A program made the translations under genes and the position numbers. The notes beneath the pieces were generated by a model. It worked only from the letters and a program-made list of their open reading frames with translations. It was not told the origin of the DNA and did not search any database. From Streptomyces sp. CB02980 (GTDB lineage Bacteria; Actinomycetota; Actinomycetes; Streptomycetales; Streptomycetaceae), in NCBI RefSeq assembly GCF_014451325.2, contig NZ_JACSCH020000003.1, positions 620,001-684,000 of the forward strand: a stretch of DNA of 64,000 nucleotides, written 5' to 3'. Below, piece after piece: positions 8,745-17,633 of this stretch; positions within the stretch are counted from its first letter, which is position 1; each line of letters opens with the position of its first letter.

Positions 8745-9326
8745 ATGCGCCTTTCCCCCTCCCCCTCCTCCTCCCCTTCCGTCACGCTTCGCCGCGCCCT
8801 TCTCCCCTTCGTCGCCGCCGTCGCCCTCCTCGGGACCGCCGGTTCCGCCGGTGCCGGTGCCGTCGAGGCGTGTGGGTCGGTCATCACCGCCCCGCTCGCA
8901 CGGCCCGTGTCCGCCGACGACCCCTGTCCCAGCACCGACCCCGTGGTGTGCCGGATCCGTGTGCTGCCGATGGACGAGAAGGTCGAGGCCCAGCGGACCC
9001 GGATGCGGTACCACGGGCTCCTTGAGGACATGCACCGCACGGAGGCCGCCATGCGTGAGGCGGGTGCCACGGACGAGGAGATCGCCCGTGAGCTGGTCGA
9101 CATGCGGAACCAGGCCAAGGAGATCACCCGCGCCGGCATGACCCCGGAAGAGGTCCGGATCCTCGAGCAGCGGAACATCGCCAAGTACGGCAACCCGCTC
9201 GGCCCCACCGCGGACCAGCTGTACGTCAAGTACGGCTCCTGGCAGCAGGTGATCGACGCGTCGATGCGTACCAGCTACGCCGTCGACCGCGAACTCAGCC
9301 TCGAGTACCGCCCCTGCCCCGTGTAG
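8745..9326 (+). CDS. Secreted protein of unknown function
   Basis: A 193-residue protein that begins MRLSPSPSSSPSVTLRR and has a signal peptide with hydrophobic core ALLPFVAAVALLGTAGSAGAG. The mature region has cysteines in ACGS, DPCPSTDPVVCRIRV and a terminal RPCPV, so two disulfides are possible. The middle is helical and charged (RTEAAMREAGATDEEIARE and MTPEEVRILEQRN). I do not recognise the family; similar secreted proteins occur in other Streptomyces. The ATG at 8745 places the signal peptide correctly; upstream in-frame starts at 8643 and 8709 would spoil it. It converges on the VOC-cupin gene with a strong terminator between. Confidence 0.72.
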   Translation: MRLSPSPSSSPSVTLRRALLPFVAAVALLGTAGSAGAGAVEACGSVITAPLARPVSADDPCPSTDPVVCRIRVLPMDEKVEAQRTRMRYHGLLEDMHRTEAAMREAGATDEEIARELVDMRNQAKEITRAGMTPEEVRILEQRNIAKYGNPLGPTADQLYVKYGSWQQVIDASMRTSYAVDRELSLEYRPCPV

Positions 9327-9351
9327 GCACACACGCACACACGCACACACG

Positions 9352-9397
9352 AACGCCGGTGGGCCGGGACGCCAACGCGTCCCGGCCCACCGGCGTT
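9352..9397. terminator. Bidirectional terminator hairpin
   Basis: Perfect 21-base arms (beginning AACGCCGGTGGGC) flank a CAAC loop between two convergent genes. A short CACACACG repeat precedes it at 9328-9350. Confidence 0.9.
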
Positions 9398-9414
9398 CAC
9401 GGAGAAGTGCGCCG

Positions 9415-10203
9415 TCACACGGCCCAGGGCAGCACCCGCGTGCCCTCCGTCCCCGGAACCGTCGCGTACCCGTCCGCCCGCATCGCGACATGCGCCTCCG
9501 CCGCCTCGGGCGCGTGGACCCGGCGCACCACGTCCGGCGGCAGGACCACGGTCCGGCCGGCCGCGACCTTCTCGGTGCGGCCCCCGCAGGTGACCTCCAG
9601 GGTGCCGCTGGTGACCGTCCACACCTGTTCGCGGCTGATGGTGTGCTCGGGCCCGGTCGCCCCCGCGGCCATCTCCACCGTCCAGGTGCTGAGTTCGGCG
9701 CTGCCCCGGCTCGGCGCGGCGAGGCCGGTCATCGTGGCGTTGGGGGAGACCGTGACGGACTCGGGCGACGGGGTGATCACCTGCACCGCGGGTGCCTCCT
9801 CTTCGACGGGGCCGGGATCGGCGGAGGGCGTGACCCACTCGACCAACTGGACCACGACGCCGTTGGGGTCGGTCAGCTGGAACAGCCGCTCTCCCCACGG
9901 CTCTTCGCGCAGCGGCATCGTGATGGGAGCGCCCTCGGCCCGCAGCCGGGCCTCTTCCGCCGCGAGGTCGGTGACGGTGAACGCCAGGATCAGGCCCGCG
10001 GCCTGCTGGTCGCGCTGCTCGGGCGGGAGTACGTCCGTACCCCGGCGCAGCAGCACGATGTCGACGGCGGCGTCCTCGCGGGTCAGCGAGGCGAACCCGT
10101 CGGCGGCCATGGCCACCTGGTAGCCGAGGTGGGTGGTGAGGAACTCCCGGGAGGCGTCCACGTCGGCGACGGTGAGGGAGAGTGTGGAGGTAGAGACGTT
10201 CAC
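9415..10203 (-). CDS. VOC (glyoxalase-like) and cupin fusion protein
   Basis: A 262-residue two-domain protein. Residues 1-126 are a vicinal-oxygen-chelate fold (TSTLSLTVADVDASREFLTT, and FQLTDPNGVVVQLVEW at its end), as in glyoxalase/bleomycin-resistance proteins. After a Pro/Glu linker, residues about 140-250 look like a small cupin: GATGPEHTISREQVWTVTSG, then GRTVVLPPDVVRRVHAP. Both folds can bind a metal or small hydrophobic ligand; no reaction can be assigned. The start is a GTG at 10203 with GAGGAG about 6 bases upstream. It faces a divergent TetR regulator with a small ORF between, so TetR control is likely. Confidence 0.85.
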   Translation of the reverse strand: MNVSTSTLSLTVADVDASREFLTTHLGYQVAMAADGFASLTREDAAVDIVLLRRGTDVLPPEQRDQQAAGLILAFTVTDLAAEEARLRAEGAPITMPLREEPWGERLFQLTDPNGVVVQLVEWVTPSADPGPVEEEAPAVQVITPSPESVTVSPNATMTGLAAPSRGSAELSTWTVEMAAGATGPEHTISREQVWTVTSGTLEVTCGGRTEKVAAGRTVVLPPDVVRRVHAPEAAEAHVAMRADGYATVPGTEGTRVLPWAV

Positions 10204-10234
10204 GGCGGCTCCTCAGGAAGCGGATCAGTGGATC

Positions 10235-10292
10235 AGCGGATCGGTAAGTCGGGTCGGCAGGTCGGCAGGTCAGTAGGTCGGCGGGCGTACAG
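10235..10292. repeat. Short tandem repeat GGTCGGCA-like
   Basis: The leader of the VOC-cupin gene contains about six imperfect copies of an 8-10 base unit (GTCGGCAG, GTCAGTAG, GTCGGCGG), preceded by GGATCAGTGGATCAGCGGATC. No coding role is visible. Confidence 0.6.
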
Positions 10293-10317
10293 GCGCGCAG
10301 CGCCTGGCCGTCCCGTC

Positions 10318-10521
10318 TCAGTACGTGCGGCGCGGTGCCTGGATCCGGTTGCGGGCCTCGCTGCGGCCCGCACGCGGCAGCTCGCGGGGCGGGGGGCGCC
10401 GGGTGGTGGGCGCCGGCCCGGTGTCCTGGGCGGCTGCGCCGAGCTTGGCGGTGCCGGTGAACGCGGTACTGAAGGCGGTACTGATGGCGGTACTGAACGC
10501 GGCGGGGTCCTGCTTCGGCAT
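10318..10521 (-). CDS. Small hypothetical protein
   Basis: A 67-residue frame that begins MPKQDPAAFSTAISTAFSTA and becomes Pro/Arg-rich and probably disordered at the C-terminus. A GGGAAGAAG ribosome binding site precedes the ATG. It lies first in line from the TetR-facing promoter, 114 bases ahead of the VOC-cupin gene. The N-terminal half repeats an STAxSTAFT pattern, coded by a short tandem repeat. I do not recognise it; the good start site and position favour a real gene, but it could be a leader ORF or chance frame. Confidence 0.5.
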   Translation of the reverse strand: MPKQDPAAFSTAISTAFSTAFTGTAKLGAAAQDTGPAPTTRRPPPRELPRAGRSEARNRIQAPRRTY

Positions 10522-10575
10522 ACGCGGCTTCTTCCCTTGGGCTTAACGTTCCATGGGGCGATTTTTGCAACGGAC

Positions 10576-10631
10576 GTAACTTTACGCACGGCCGCGCGAG
10601 TGCGTCAAGGATATTTTTACGTCGCATGTAA
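10576..10631. promoter_or_regulatory. Candidate TetR operator pair
   Basis: An unusually A/T-rich 60-base stretch between the divergent genes holds two dyads with the same half-sites: GTAACTTTAC at 10576-10585 and TTACGTCGCATGTAA at 10617-10631. The second ends 9 bases before the TetR start. Such pairs typically let a TetR repressor control itself and the divergent gene. Inferred from position and symmetry. Confidence 0.6.
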
Positions 10632-10640
10632 GATTCGCTC

Positions 10641-11273
10641 ATGGGTACCGAGAGCATGGGACTCCGCGAGTCCAAGAAGCAGGAGACCAGGCAGCTGATC
10701 TCCGACCACGCCACCCGCCTCTTCATGGAGCAGGGCTTCGAGCAGACGACCATCGCCGAGATCGCCACGGCGGCCCGCGTCGCCAAGAAGACGGTCACCA
10801 ACTACTTCCCGCGGAAGGAGGACCTGGCCCTCGACCACCACGAGGCGTTCACCGCGACCCTGGCCCGCGCGGTCGCCGACCGGGCCGCGGGCGAGTCGCC
10901 GCTCGCCGCGCTGCGCCGCGAGTTCACCGCCGCGGTCGAGACGTGCGACCCCGTCGCGGGCTTCGCCGGCCCGGAGTTCGCCCGCATGATCGCCGAGAGC
11001 CCCACCCTGAGCGCCCGCCTGCGCGAACTTCACGACCTGCGCGAGGAGGCCCTCGCCGAGGCCCTGACGGCCGTCGTCCCCGCCCAGGCCCCGGCCATCG
11101 CCCCCCGGGCTGCCGCGGCACTCCTCGGCGCCGCTCACCGCCTGCTGTTCCAGCGCATCCAGGAGCTCACCCTCGCCGGGGAGCCCAACGCCCGGATCGC
11201 GGCCGTCGTGGCCCCGGAGGCGGCGTACGTCTTCGATCTCCTCGAAGCCGGCCTCCGCGCCGGCGAGAGCTGA
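10641..11273 (+). CDS. TetR-family transcriptional regulator
   Basis: A 210-residue repressor-type protein. The N-terminal helix-turn-helix is clear (QLISDHATRLFMEQGFEQTT, then IAEIATAARVAKKTVTNYFP). Residues about 70-205 form the ligand-binding domain; the ligand is unknown. A second in-frame ATG at 10656 (MGLRESKKQE) is equally plausible as start; many relatives begin with MGLRE. It is divergent from the small ORF and VOC-cupin gene, with two shared-half-site dyads between. Confidence 0.92.
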   Translation: MGTESMGLRESKKQETRQLISDHATRLFMEQGFEQTTIAEIATAARVAKKTVTNYFPRKEDLALDHHEAFTATLARAVADRAAGESPLAALRREFTAAVETCDPVAGFAGPEFARMIAESPTLSARLRELHDLREEALAEALTAVVPAQAPAIAPRAAAALLGAAHRLLFQRIQELTLAGEPNARIAAVVAPEAAYVFDLLEAGLRAGES

Positions 11274-11287
11274 CCGCCCCGGACAAC

Positions 11288-11323
11288 GTCGAAGGCCCCG
11301 CTGCAAGCAGCGGGGCCTTCGAC
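11288..11323 (+). terminator. Terminator hairpin after the TetR gene
   Basis: GTCGAAGGCCCCGCTG pairs perfectly with CAGCGGGGCCTTCGAC around a CAAG loop. It also lies at the 3' side of the minus-strand tRNA-Ser and may act in both directions. Confidence 0.88.
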
Positions 11324-11342
11324 ATCGTGCCCGGTGAGGCAC

Positions 11343-11430
11343 TGGCGGAGGATACGAGATTCGAACTCGTGAGGGGTTGCCCCCAACACGCTTTCCAAGC
11401 GTGCGCCCTAGGCCACTAGGCGAATCCTCC
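11343..11430 (-). tRNA. tRNA-Ser(GGA)
   Basis: The minus strand starts GGAGGATTCGCCTAGTGG, has the anticodon loop CTTGGAAAG (GGA, reading UCC/UCU), a long variable arm (TTGGGGGCAACCCCT), the T-loop GTTCGAATC and an encoded CCA at 11343-11345. The long variable arm is diagnostic for class II serine tRNA. Confidence 0.96.
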
Positions 11431-11479
11431 GCGGCGAACATTACATGACCGGAGAGGGTGCTCGCGAACTCGATCCTGG

Positions 11480-11600
11480 TGGGGGGTGGTGAGGTGCCCG
11501 GCGAGGTCTCCGGCCACCTGTCCGGTGACATCTCCGGCCACCTGTCCGGCGACATGTCGGTGAGGTGTCCGGTGAGGTGTCCGGTGCGGTGGTCCGGCGG
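11480..11600. repeat. Tandem repeats between tRNA-Ser and the SRP RNA
   Basis: Two near-identical 24-base copies of a unit beginning TCCGGCCACCTGTCCGG (about 11506 and 11530) are followed by three copies of GTGAGGTGTCCG-like sequence. No gene is supported here. Confidence 0.65.
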
Positions 11601-11648
11601 GGAGCCGGGGGCGCGGGGCTTCGGGGGGTTCGCCATCGGGTACTCTGG

Positions 11649-11746
11649 GCGAAGCCCCTCACGCGGTGCTATCTGACTGAACTCCCCCAGGGCCGGAAGG
11701 CAGCAAGGGTAGGTCGGCTCTGGCAGGTGCGTGGGGGGCGCTTGCG
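11649..11746 (+). ncRNA. ffs: Signal recognition particle RNA (4.5S type)
   Basis: The conserved apical domain GGCCGGAAGGCAGCAAGGGT (from about 11691) is the signature of bacterial SRP RNA, which binds Ffh and guides membrane proteins to the translocon. The flanks pair into one long hairpin: CCCCTCACGC on the left with GCGTGGGG on the right, extended by GCGAAG with CGCTTGC. The ends are set by this pairing and may be off by a few bases. The position just upstream of dnaX is the usual Streptomyces context. Confidence 0.92.
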
Positions 11747-11850
11747 TTCCCGTACGAGTCCGTTCCCGTACGAGTCCGTTCCCGCGCGAGTCCGCTCCCG
11801 TACGAGGCGGAGGCCGGGCGGAGGCCGGGCGGCGGCAGCGGCGGAGGACC
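11744..11850. repeat. 15-16 bp tandem repeat (TTCCCGTACGAGTCCG) and shorter repeats
   Basis: Four imperfect copies of a unit GTTCCCGTACGAGTCC follow the SRP RNA, then two GAGGCCGGGCG copies. Nothing coding is visible between the SRP RNA and the dnaX promoter. Confidence 0.7.
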
Positions 11851-11957
11851 GGGGCGGTACCCGGCTCCGGCGGTAGCGGCAAAGACCGCGGCAGTACCCG
11901 GGGCGGTCGCCGAGGTGGTGGCCGGTGGCGGTTTTTCCCGGGTTGTCGGTGGGCGCC

Positions 11958-11963
11958 TATAAC
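11958..11963 (+). promoter_or_regulatory. Candidate -10 element of dnaX
   Basis: TATAAC lies nine bases before the GTG at 11973, so the transcript should start at or within two or three bases of the start codon. There is no ribosome binding site, which fits a leaderless or nearly leaderless message. Confidence 0.5.
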
Positions 11964-11972
11964 CTCGTACAT

Positions 11973-14123
11973 GTGTCGTCTCTCGCGCTCTACCGCCGCT
12001 ATCGCCCCGAGTCCTTCGCCGAGGTCATCGGGCAGGAGCATGTCACCGACCCGTTGCAGCAGGCCCTGCGGAACAACCGGGTCAATCACGCGTACCTGTT
12101 CAGCGGGCCCCGCGGCTGTGGCAAGACGACCAGTGCGCGCATTCTCGCGCGGTGTCTGAACTGCGAGCAGGGGCCCACGCCCACGCCCTGCGGGGAGTGC
12201 CAGTCCTGCCGTGACCTCGCGCGGAACGGGCCGGGGTCGATCGACGTCATCGAGATCGACGCCGCCTCGCACGGTGGTGTGGACGACGCCCGTGACCTGC
12301 GCGAGAAGGCCTTCTTCGGGCCCGCGTCGAGCCGGTACAAGATCTACATCATCGACGAGGCCCACATGGTCACCCCGGCGGGCTTCAACGCCCTGCTGAA
12401 GGTGGTCGAGGAGCCGCCGGAGCACCTCAAGTTCATCTTCGCCACGACCGAGCCCGAGAAGGTGATCGGGACGATCCGGTCCCGGACCCACCACTACCCC
12501 TTCCGGCTCGTCCCGCCCGGCACCCTGCGGGAGTACCTGCGTGACGTCTGCGGGCGCGAGGGCATCCCCGTCGAGGACGGCGTGCTGCCGCTCGTCGTGC
12601 GTGCCGGCGCCGGTTCCGTGCGTGACTCGATGTCCGTCATGGACCAGCTCCTCGCCGGAGCCGCCGCCGACGGTGTGACCTACACCATGGCCACCTCCCT
12701 GCTCGGCTACACGGACGGCTCGCTGCTCGACGCGGTCGTGGAGGCCTTCGCCGCCGGTGACGGCGCCGCCGCGTTCGAAATCGTCGACACGGTCATCGAG
12801 GGCGGCAACGACCCGCGCCGCTTCGTCGCCGACCTCCTGGAGCGGCTGCGCGACCTGGTGATCCTGGCCGCCGTGCCCGACGCCGCCGAGAAGGGGCTCA
12901 TCGACGCCCCGGTCGACGTGATCGAGCGCATGCAGGCGCAGGCGTCCGTGTTCGGTGCCGCCGAGCTCAGCCGGGCGGCCGACCTGGTCAACACCGGTCT
13001 GACCGAGATGCGGGGCGCCACCTCGCCCCGGCTCCAGCTGGAGCTGATCTGCGCACGGGTGCTGCTGCCCGCCGCCTTCGACGACGAGCGCTCCGTGCAG
13101 GCGCGCCTCGACCGGCTGGAGCGCGGTGCGGCCACCGGGCCCGCGCCCGTCTTCACGCCCGGAGCGCCCACGCCCGCCATGGGGTACGTCCCCGGGCCCG
13201 ACGCCCACACGCCGATGGCCCCGCCCCCGCCGGCCCCCGCCCCGGCTCCCGCTCCCATGCCCGTACAGGCTCCGCCGCAGGCCGCACCGGCACCAGCACC
13301 GACGCCCGCGCCCGCACCGGAGCCGGTTCACGCGCAGCCCTCCGCCCCCCGCCCCGGTGCCTGGCCCGGTGCCGCCACCCCCGGCGGTGGCGCACCCGGC
13401 GCCTGGCCCGGTGCTTCCGCGCCCGCCGCGCCGGCCCCGGCCGCCCCCGCTCCCGTACACGCGCAGCCCGCGCCGCAGGCCCCCGCGCCCGCCGCCTCGG
13501 GCGGCGGCGGTGACATCGCCCAGGTGCGCAACCTCTGGCCGCAGATCCTCGACGCCGTGAAGAACCGGCGCCGCTTCACCTGGATCCTGCTCAGCCAGAA
13601 CGCGCAGGTCGCGGGCTTCGACGGCACGACCCTCCAGCTCGGCTTCCTCAACGCCGGAGCCCGCGACAACTTCGCGAGCAGCGGCAGCGAGGACGTCCTG
13701 AAGCAAGCCCTCGCCGAGCAGTTCAACGTGAACTGGAAGATCGAGGCGATCATCGACCCCTCGGGCGGCGCCTCGCCGCCGCCCGCCGCGACCGGCTTCG
13801 GCGGATCGGGCGGAACCGGGGGCTTCAGCCGCCCGCAGGCGGCCGCCCCCGCTCCGTCCTTCCAGCAGGCCCCGCCGCCCGCCTCCGTGCAGCCGCAGAC
13901 GCAGTCCGCACCCGCGTCGGGCCCCGCGCCCTCCTCCTTCCAGCAGGCCCCGCCGCCCGCCTCCGCACCCGCGTACGCGCCCCCCGCGCCGCAGCCCGTG
14001 GCGCCCGAGGACGACGTGCCGGAGGAGGACGATCCGGACCTCGTCGACTCCGCCCTCTCCGGGCACGACCTGATCGTGCGCGAGCTCGGAGCCACGGTTG
14101 TGGAGGAATACACGAACGAGTAG
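11973..14123 (+). CDS. dnaX: DNA polymerase III subunit gamma/tau
   Basis: A 716-residue clamp-loader ATPase that loads the sliding clamp during replication. From the chosen GTG: Walker A GPRGCGKT at residues 45-52, the zinc-binding set CLNCEQG then CGECQSC near 64-85, Walker B and DExx-like IIDEAHM, and sensor 1 [11 protein letters not shown]. Residues about 370-520 form an Ala/Pro-rich linker with repeated APAPAP and GAWPGA units. After this, a conserved tau domain ([20 protein letters not shown]) binds polymerase or helicase. A second Pro-rich stretch with a duplicated [11 protein letters not shown] precedes the acidic C-terminus. The frame is open for 16 codons upstream, but [19 protein letters not shown] starts are universal in actinobacterial DnaX, so the GTG at 11973 is chosen. 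Confidence 0.96.
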   Translation: MSSLALYRRYRPESFAEVIGQEHVTDPLQQALRNNRVNHAYLFSGPRGCGKTTSARILARCLNCEQGPTPTPCGECQSCRDLARNGPGSIDVIEIDAASHGGVDDARDLREKAFFGPASSRYKIYIIDEAHMVTPAGFNALLKVVEEPPEHLKFIFATTEPEKVIGTIRSRTHHYPFRLVPPGTLREYLRDVCGREGIPVEDGVLPLVVRAGAGSVRDSMSVMDQLLAGAAADGVTYTMATSLLGYTDGSLLDAVVEAFAAGDGAAAFEIVDTVIEGGNDPRRFVADLLERLRDLVILAAVPDAAEKGLIDAPVDVIERMQAQASVFGAAELSRAADLVNTGLTEMRGATSPRLQLELICARVLLPAAFDDERSVQARLDRLERGAATGPAPVFTPGAPTPAMGYVPGPDAHTPMAPPPPAPAPAPAPMPVQAPPQAAPAPAPTPAPAPEPVHAQPSAPRPGAWPGAATPGGGAPGAWPGASAPAAPAPAAPAPVHAQPAPQAPAPAASGGGGDIAQVRNLWPQILDAVKNRRRFTWILLSQNAQVAGFDGTTLQLGFLNAGARDNFASSGSEDVLKQALAEQFNVNWKIEAIIDPSGGASPPPAATGFGGSGGTGGFSRPQAAAPAPSFQQAPPPASVQPQTQSAPASGPAPSSFQQAPPPASAPAYAPPAPQPVAPEDDVPEEDDPDLVDSALSGHDLIVRELGATVVEEYTNE

Positions 14124-14171
14124 GGGCGTCTCGTTCAGTGGCCCGCACAAGGTGCATCCCGGTCGTCGGGC

Positions 14172-14177
14172 TACTCT
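14172..14177 (+). promoter_or_regulatory. -10 element of a leaderless purD message
   Basis: TACTCT is followed by exactly seven bases and then the purD GTG, placing the transcription start at the start codon. No Shine-Dalgarno is present. Confidence 0.65.
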
Positions 14178-14184
14178 GACTGGC

Positions 14185-15435
14185 GTGAAGGTCCTCGTCA
14201 TCGGCGGCGGCGCCCGCGAACACGCCCTGTGCCGCTCTCTCTCCCTCGATCCCGACGTCACCGCTCTGCACTGCGCGCCCGGCAACGCCGGAATCGCGGA
14301 GGTCGCCGAGCTGCACCCCGTCGACCAGCTGGACGGCGACGCCGTCGCGCGCCTCGCCACCGAGCTCGGCGCCGGCCTGGTCGTCGTCGGCCCGGAGGCT
14401 CCGCTCGTCGCGGGTGTCGCCGACGCAGTCCGCGCGGTCGGCATCCCCGTCTTCGGCCCGTCGCGGGAAGCGGCGGAGCTGGAGGGCTCCAAGGCGTTCG
14501 CCAAGGACGTCATGGCCGGCGCCGGGGTGCCCACCGCCCGCAGCTACGTCTGCACGACCCCGGAGGAGATCGACGAGGCGCTCGACGCCTTCGGCGCTCC
14601 GTACGTCGTGAAGGACGACGGCCTCGCCGCCGGCAAGGGCGTCGTCGTCACCGACGACCTCGCGCAGGCACGGGCCCATGCGCTCGCGTGCGACCGGGTG
14701 GTCATCGAGGAGTTCCTCGACGGCCCCGAGGTCTCCCTCTTCGCCATCACCGACGGCACCACCGTCCTCCCGCTCCAGCCCGCGCAGGACTTCAAGCGCG
14801 CGCTCGACGACGACGAGGGCCCGAACACCGGCGGCATGGGCGCCTACTCGCCGCTGCCCTGGGCCGACCCGAAGCTGGTCGAGGAGGTCCTCGCGACCGT
14901 CCTCCAGCCGACGGTCGACGAGCTGCGCCGCCGCGGCACGCCGTTCTCCGGCCTGCTGTACGCGGGTCTGGCGATCACCAGCCGCGGCGTCCGGGTCATC
15001 GAGTTCAACGCCCGCTTCGGCGACCCCGAGACGCAGGTCGTCCTGGCCCGGCTCCGCACCCCGCTGGCCGGCGTCCTGCTGAACTCCGCCAACGGCACCC
15101 TGGACGACCAGGCCCCGCTGAGCTGGAGCGACGACGCCGCGGTCACCGTGGTCATCGCCTCGCACAACTACCCGGAGACCCCGCGTACGGGCGACCCGAT
15201 CGAGGGCCTCGCCGAGGTCGCCGAGAAGGACGCCCCGCTCGCGTACGTGCTGCACGCCGGGACGAAGCGGGACGGCGACGCGATCGTCAGCGCGGGCGGC
15301 CGCGTCCTGTCGGTCACCGCGACCGGAACGGACCTGGCGCAGGCCCGCGAGCGCGCCTACGCGGCGGTCGGCCGTATCCGCCTTGACGGCTCCCAGCACC
15401 GTACGGACATCGCGCGGAAGGCCGCCGAGGCCTGA
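14185..15435 (+). CDS. purD: Phosphoribosylamine-glycine ligase (GAR synthetase)
   Basis: A 416-residue enzyme for the second step of purine synthesis: 5-phosphoribosylamine, glycine and ATP give GAR. The N-terminal [19 protein letters not shown], the ATP-grasp stretch [15 protein letters not shown], the acidic [16 protein letters not shown], and [12 protein letters not shown] near the metal site are diagnostic. Length is typical. The start is GTG, 61 bases after dnaX, with a leaderless-type -10 seven bases before it. The other purine genes in the window (purC, purSQL, purF, purM) are downstream on the same strand but separated by other genes. Confidence 0.97.
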   Translation: MKVLVIGGGAREHALCRSLSLDPDVTALHCAPGNAGIAEVAELHPVDQLDGDAVARLATELGAGLVVVGPEAPLVAGVADAVRAVGIPVFGPSREAAELEGSKAFAKDVMAGAGVPTARSYVCTTPEEIDEALDAFGAPYVVKDDGLAAGKGVVVTDDLAQARAHALACDRVVIEEFLDGPEVSLFAITDGTTVLPLQPAQDFKRALDDDEGPNTGGMGAYSPLPWADPKLVEEVLATVLQPTVDELRRRGTPFSGLLYAGLAITSRGVRVIEFNARFGDPETQVVLARLRTPLAGVLLNSANGTLDDQAPLSWSDDAAVTVVIASHNYPETPRTGDPIEGLAEVAEKDAPLAYVLHAGTKRDGDAIVSAGGRVLSVTATGTDLAQARERAYAAVGRIRLDGSQHRTDIARKAAEA

Positions 15436-15446
15436 CGGGGCCGCTG

Positions 15447-15490
15447 ATTTCTCGCGCGGCCGTGCGGTGGATCGTACGGCCGCGCGAAAT
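15447..15490 (+). terminator. Hairpin after purD
   Basis: CGCGCGGCCGT and ACGGCCGCGCG form an 11-pair stem around a 12-base loop, extended outward by ATTTC with GAAAT. A likely transcription terminator. Confidence 0.75.
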
Positions 15491-15686
15491 CCATCACCTT
15501 TGCCCAAAGCCATACCTTCGAGTGACGGCTGGGCCATCCGGATGACGTCCGCCGAAGCCCCAACTAGGGTGCGGCGAAGGCGTTCCGGCACTTGGCCCAC
15601 CGGCATTGCGATGTCGGTGGCGGGTGCCACAGTGGGGGAGTGAGCAACACCGCCACAGGCAGTCCCGACGAGGGCAGGAGGGGGTG

Positions 15687-17633
15687 ATGTACGGCGTGTC
15701 CGGTACCGGTTCCGTTGTCGGCGAGGAGTGGGGAGCGCGTGCCGCGCGCTCCCGGGCCCTCGCCGTCCTCCGGGTCCGCGGCAGGGCGCTGGGCCTCGCG
15801 GTCCTGCCCGCCGCCGTGGCCGTCGTCCTGTACGCGGGCGGGGTCACCGGCCACTTCACCGGCTCCGGCTGGGACGCGGCCCGCTGGGTGGTGACCGTCC
15901 TGGCGGTCCTCGTCCTGCTCGCCGCCACCGCCGTCGCCCTCGTCGTCGCCCGGGCCCGTCCGGCCGCCACACCGACGGTGGAGCTCTCCGAGACCGCCGC
16001 CCCCGACCTCTACCGGCTCGTCCGGGACCTGGCCGACCGGCTCGACGTCCCGGCTCCCGCCGCGATAGCCCTGACCCCGGACTGCGACAGCTGGCTGGAG
16101 GACCGCACCCACCGGGCCCACCGCGCGCTGCGCACACCGGGCGGCGAGGGGGAGGGCGAAGGCGCCCCCGTCCTCGTCATAGGTTCGCCCTTCCTCTGGT
16201 GGATGCGCGTCGGCGAGCTCCGGGCGGTCCTCGCCCCGGTCGTCGCCGGCACGGGCCCCGCCGCACACCCCGACATAGCCGCGGCCCGCCGTTTCGTCCG
16301 GGGTCTGGACGCCGCCGTGGCCGTGCCCGGGACCCCGGGTCTCGACCCGGTCCGACGCCTCGGCGCGCACGGCGTCGGGCAGGTCGCCCGCGTCCTCCTC
16401 CGCGCCTGCCGCGGGCACGCAGCCGAGATGGAGCGCGGGGTCGCCGCCGCCGGCTCCGAGCGCGCCCAGGCCGTGGACTACGGCGTACGGATCGTCGCCC
16501 AGGAGCAGGTCGGTCTGGCGTACGCGGGCTGGGACCGGCTTCTGACCCGCGTCGCGCTGCCCGCCTGGCGGATGGGCCGCTGGCCCGCCAAGCTCGACGC
16601 CGGCGTGGTCTCCGCCCTGACCGAGCTCTCCCGCCGCGACCGGCTCGCGGACGGCTTCTCCTCCCGGCTCGGCGAGCGCCCCGCCTGCGACCTCCTGGAG
16701 GAGCCGGGCGCGGTCGACGAGGCCACCTCGCTGCTCGCCGCCCGTCTCTTCCACGGCGGCCCGGCCGAGGCCGGGCCCGACTGGTCCCCGGTGGAGTGGA
16801 GCCAGTACCCGGAGGAGGTCGTCGACCGTAAGTGGCGCACCGACGCGGCCCGGCTGCACCAGGTCCTCGACGGACTCGGCCTGGCGGCTTCCGCGGCAGG
16901 GGGCGGGGGCGGTGAGGGCGTGGCCGACGGCCCGACCCTGACCCGGGTGATCGCCCACCTCTCCACGGAGCCGACGAAGCCCGCCGATGCCGGCATCGAC
17001 GCCGATGCCGACGTCGATGCCGGCGGGGCGGTCCTCGAGGCGGCGCAGATGGCGCCCCAGGAGCGCGCGTTCCCGACGGACGACGCCCACATCACCGACG
17101 CCGCCACCGACGCCGACCTCGGCACCGCCACCGACTCCGACCTCGGCATCGGCGCCGGGGACGACGAAGAGGCCGTCAACCCCGCCGCCGAGGCGCTCGC
17201 CGGCGCGCTCAGCGTGCTCCTCGCGCGCGAGGAGGCCGCCCGGGAGGCCCGTGTGGCCGCCGGCGCCCTGACCGCCGAGGCGGCGGCCCGCAGCGCCGAG
17301 AAGGACGGCCGGCACTCCGGCAGCACACCCCCCGTGGTCGTCAGCGGCCCGGACGGCCCGCTGCCGCTCTTCCCGCTCCAGCCGCCCCGTTCAGGCCGCG
17401 ACCTGCTCGCCGACCACGTCACCGCGATGGTCTGCTGCGCGGCGGTGGACACCGCCGAGGCCACCCCCGGCCTCGACTGGCTCGACGGTCCCGCGCTCCT
17501 CGTCGGCGGCGAGCGGGCGGCGGACCTCGGCCCCCGCGTCCTCGCGCTCGTCGAGGACGGCGACCCGGAGCCGCTGCGGGTCTGGCTGGCACGCACGGGG
17601 GTGCGCCCCGAGAAGCCCGTACGCCTGGTCTGA
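15687..17633 (+). CDS. Membrane protein with a degenerate M48-like peptidase domain
   Basis: A 648-residue protein. Two membrane segments lie at about residues 30-55 (GLAVLPAAVAVVLYAGGVTG) and 62-90 (WVVTVLAVLVLLAATAVAL). Next comes a region laid out like an M48 zinc protease: YRLVRDLADRLDVPAPAAIA, then VLVIGSPFLWWMRVGELRAV followed by LAPVV. In active M48 enzymes the last segment reads ELRAVLAHELGH; here LAPVVAG replaces it, so both zinc-binding histidines and the Glu are absent. The C-terminal half is acidic (repeated DAD/DTD near 430-520) and ends with a conserved GPLPLFPL region. AGGAGG lies just before the start. The gene sits between purD and the dimethylformamidase-like gene, a conserved Streptomyces position. 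Function unknown; probably non-catalytic. Confidence 0.85.
   Translation: MYGVSGTGSVVGEEWGARAARSRALAVLRVRGRALGLAVLPAAVAVVLYAGGVTGHFTGSGWDAARWVVTVLAVLVLLAATAVALVVARARPAATPTVELSETAAPDLYRLVRDLADRLDVPAPAAIALTPDCDSWLEDRTHRAHRALRTPGGEGEGEGAPVLVIGSPFLWWMRVGELRAVLAPVVAGTGPAAHPDIAAARRFVRGLDAAVAVPGTPGLDPVRRLGAHGVGQVARVLLRACRGHAAEMERGVAAAGSERAQAVDYGVRIVAQEQVGLAYAGWDRLLTRVALPAWRMGRWPAKLDAGVVSALTELSRRDRLADGFSSRLGERPACDLLEEPGAVDEATSLLAARLFHGGPAEAGPDWSPVEWSQYPEEVVDRKWRTDAARLHQVLDGLGLAASAAGGGGGEGVADGPTLTRVIAHLSTEPTKPADAGIDADADVDAGGAVLEAAQMAPQERAFPTDDAHITDAATDADLGTATDSDLGIGAGDDEEAVNPAAEALAGALSVLLAREEAAREARVAAGALTAEAAARSAEKDGRHSGSTPPVVVSGPDGPLPLFPLQPPRSGRDLLADHVTAMVCCAAVDTAEATPGLDWLDGPALLVGGERAADLGPRVLALVEDGDPEPLRVWLARTGVRPEKPVRLV

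Noticed and set aside
10617..14534. A 1305-codon open frame on the minus strand through the TetR gene, tRNA-Ser, SRP RNA, dnaX and purD
   Set aside because: It crosses RNA genes and well-supported genes of the other strand; glycine/arginine-rich shadow sequence.
15606..15686. Upstream extension of the M48-like gene to an ATG at 15606
   Set aside because: The extension is arginine/glutamine-rich and the ATG at 15687 has a strong AGGAGG.
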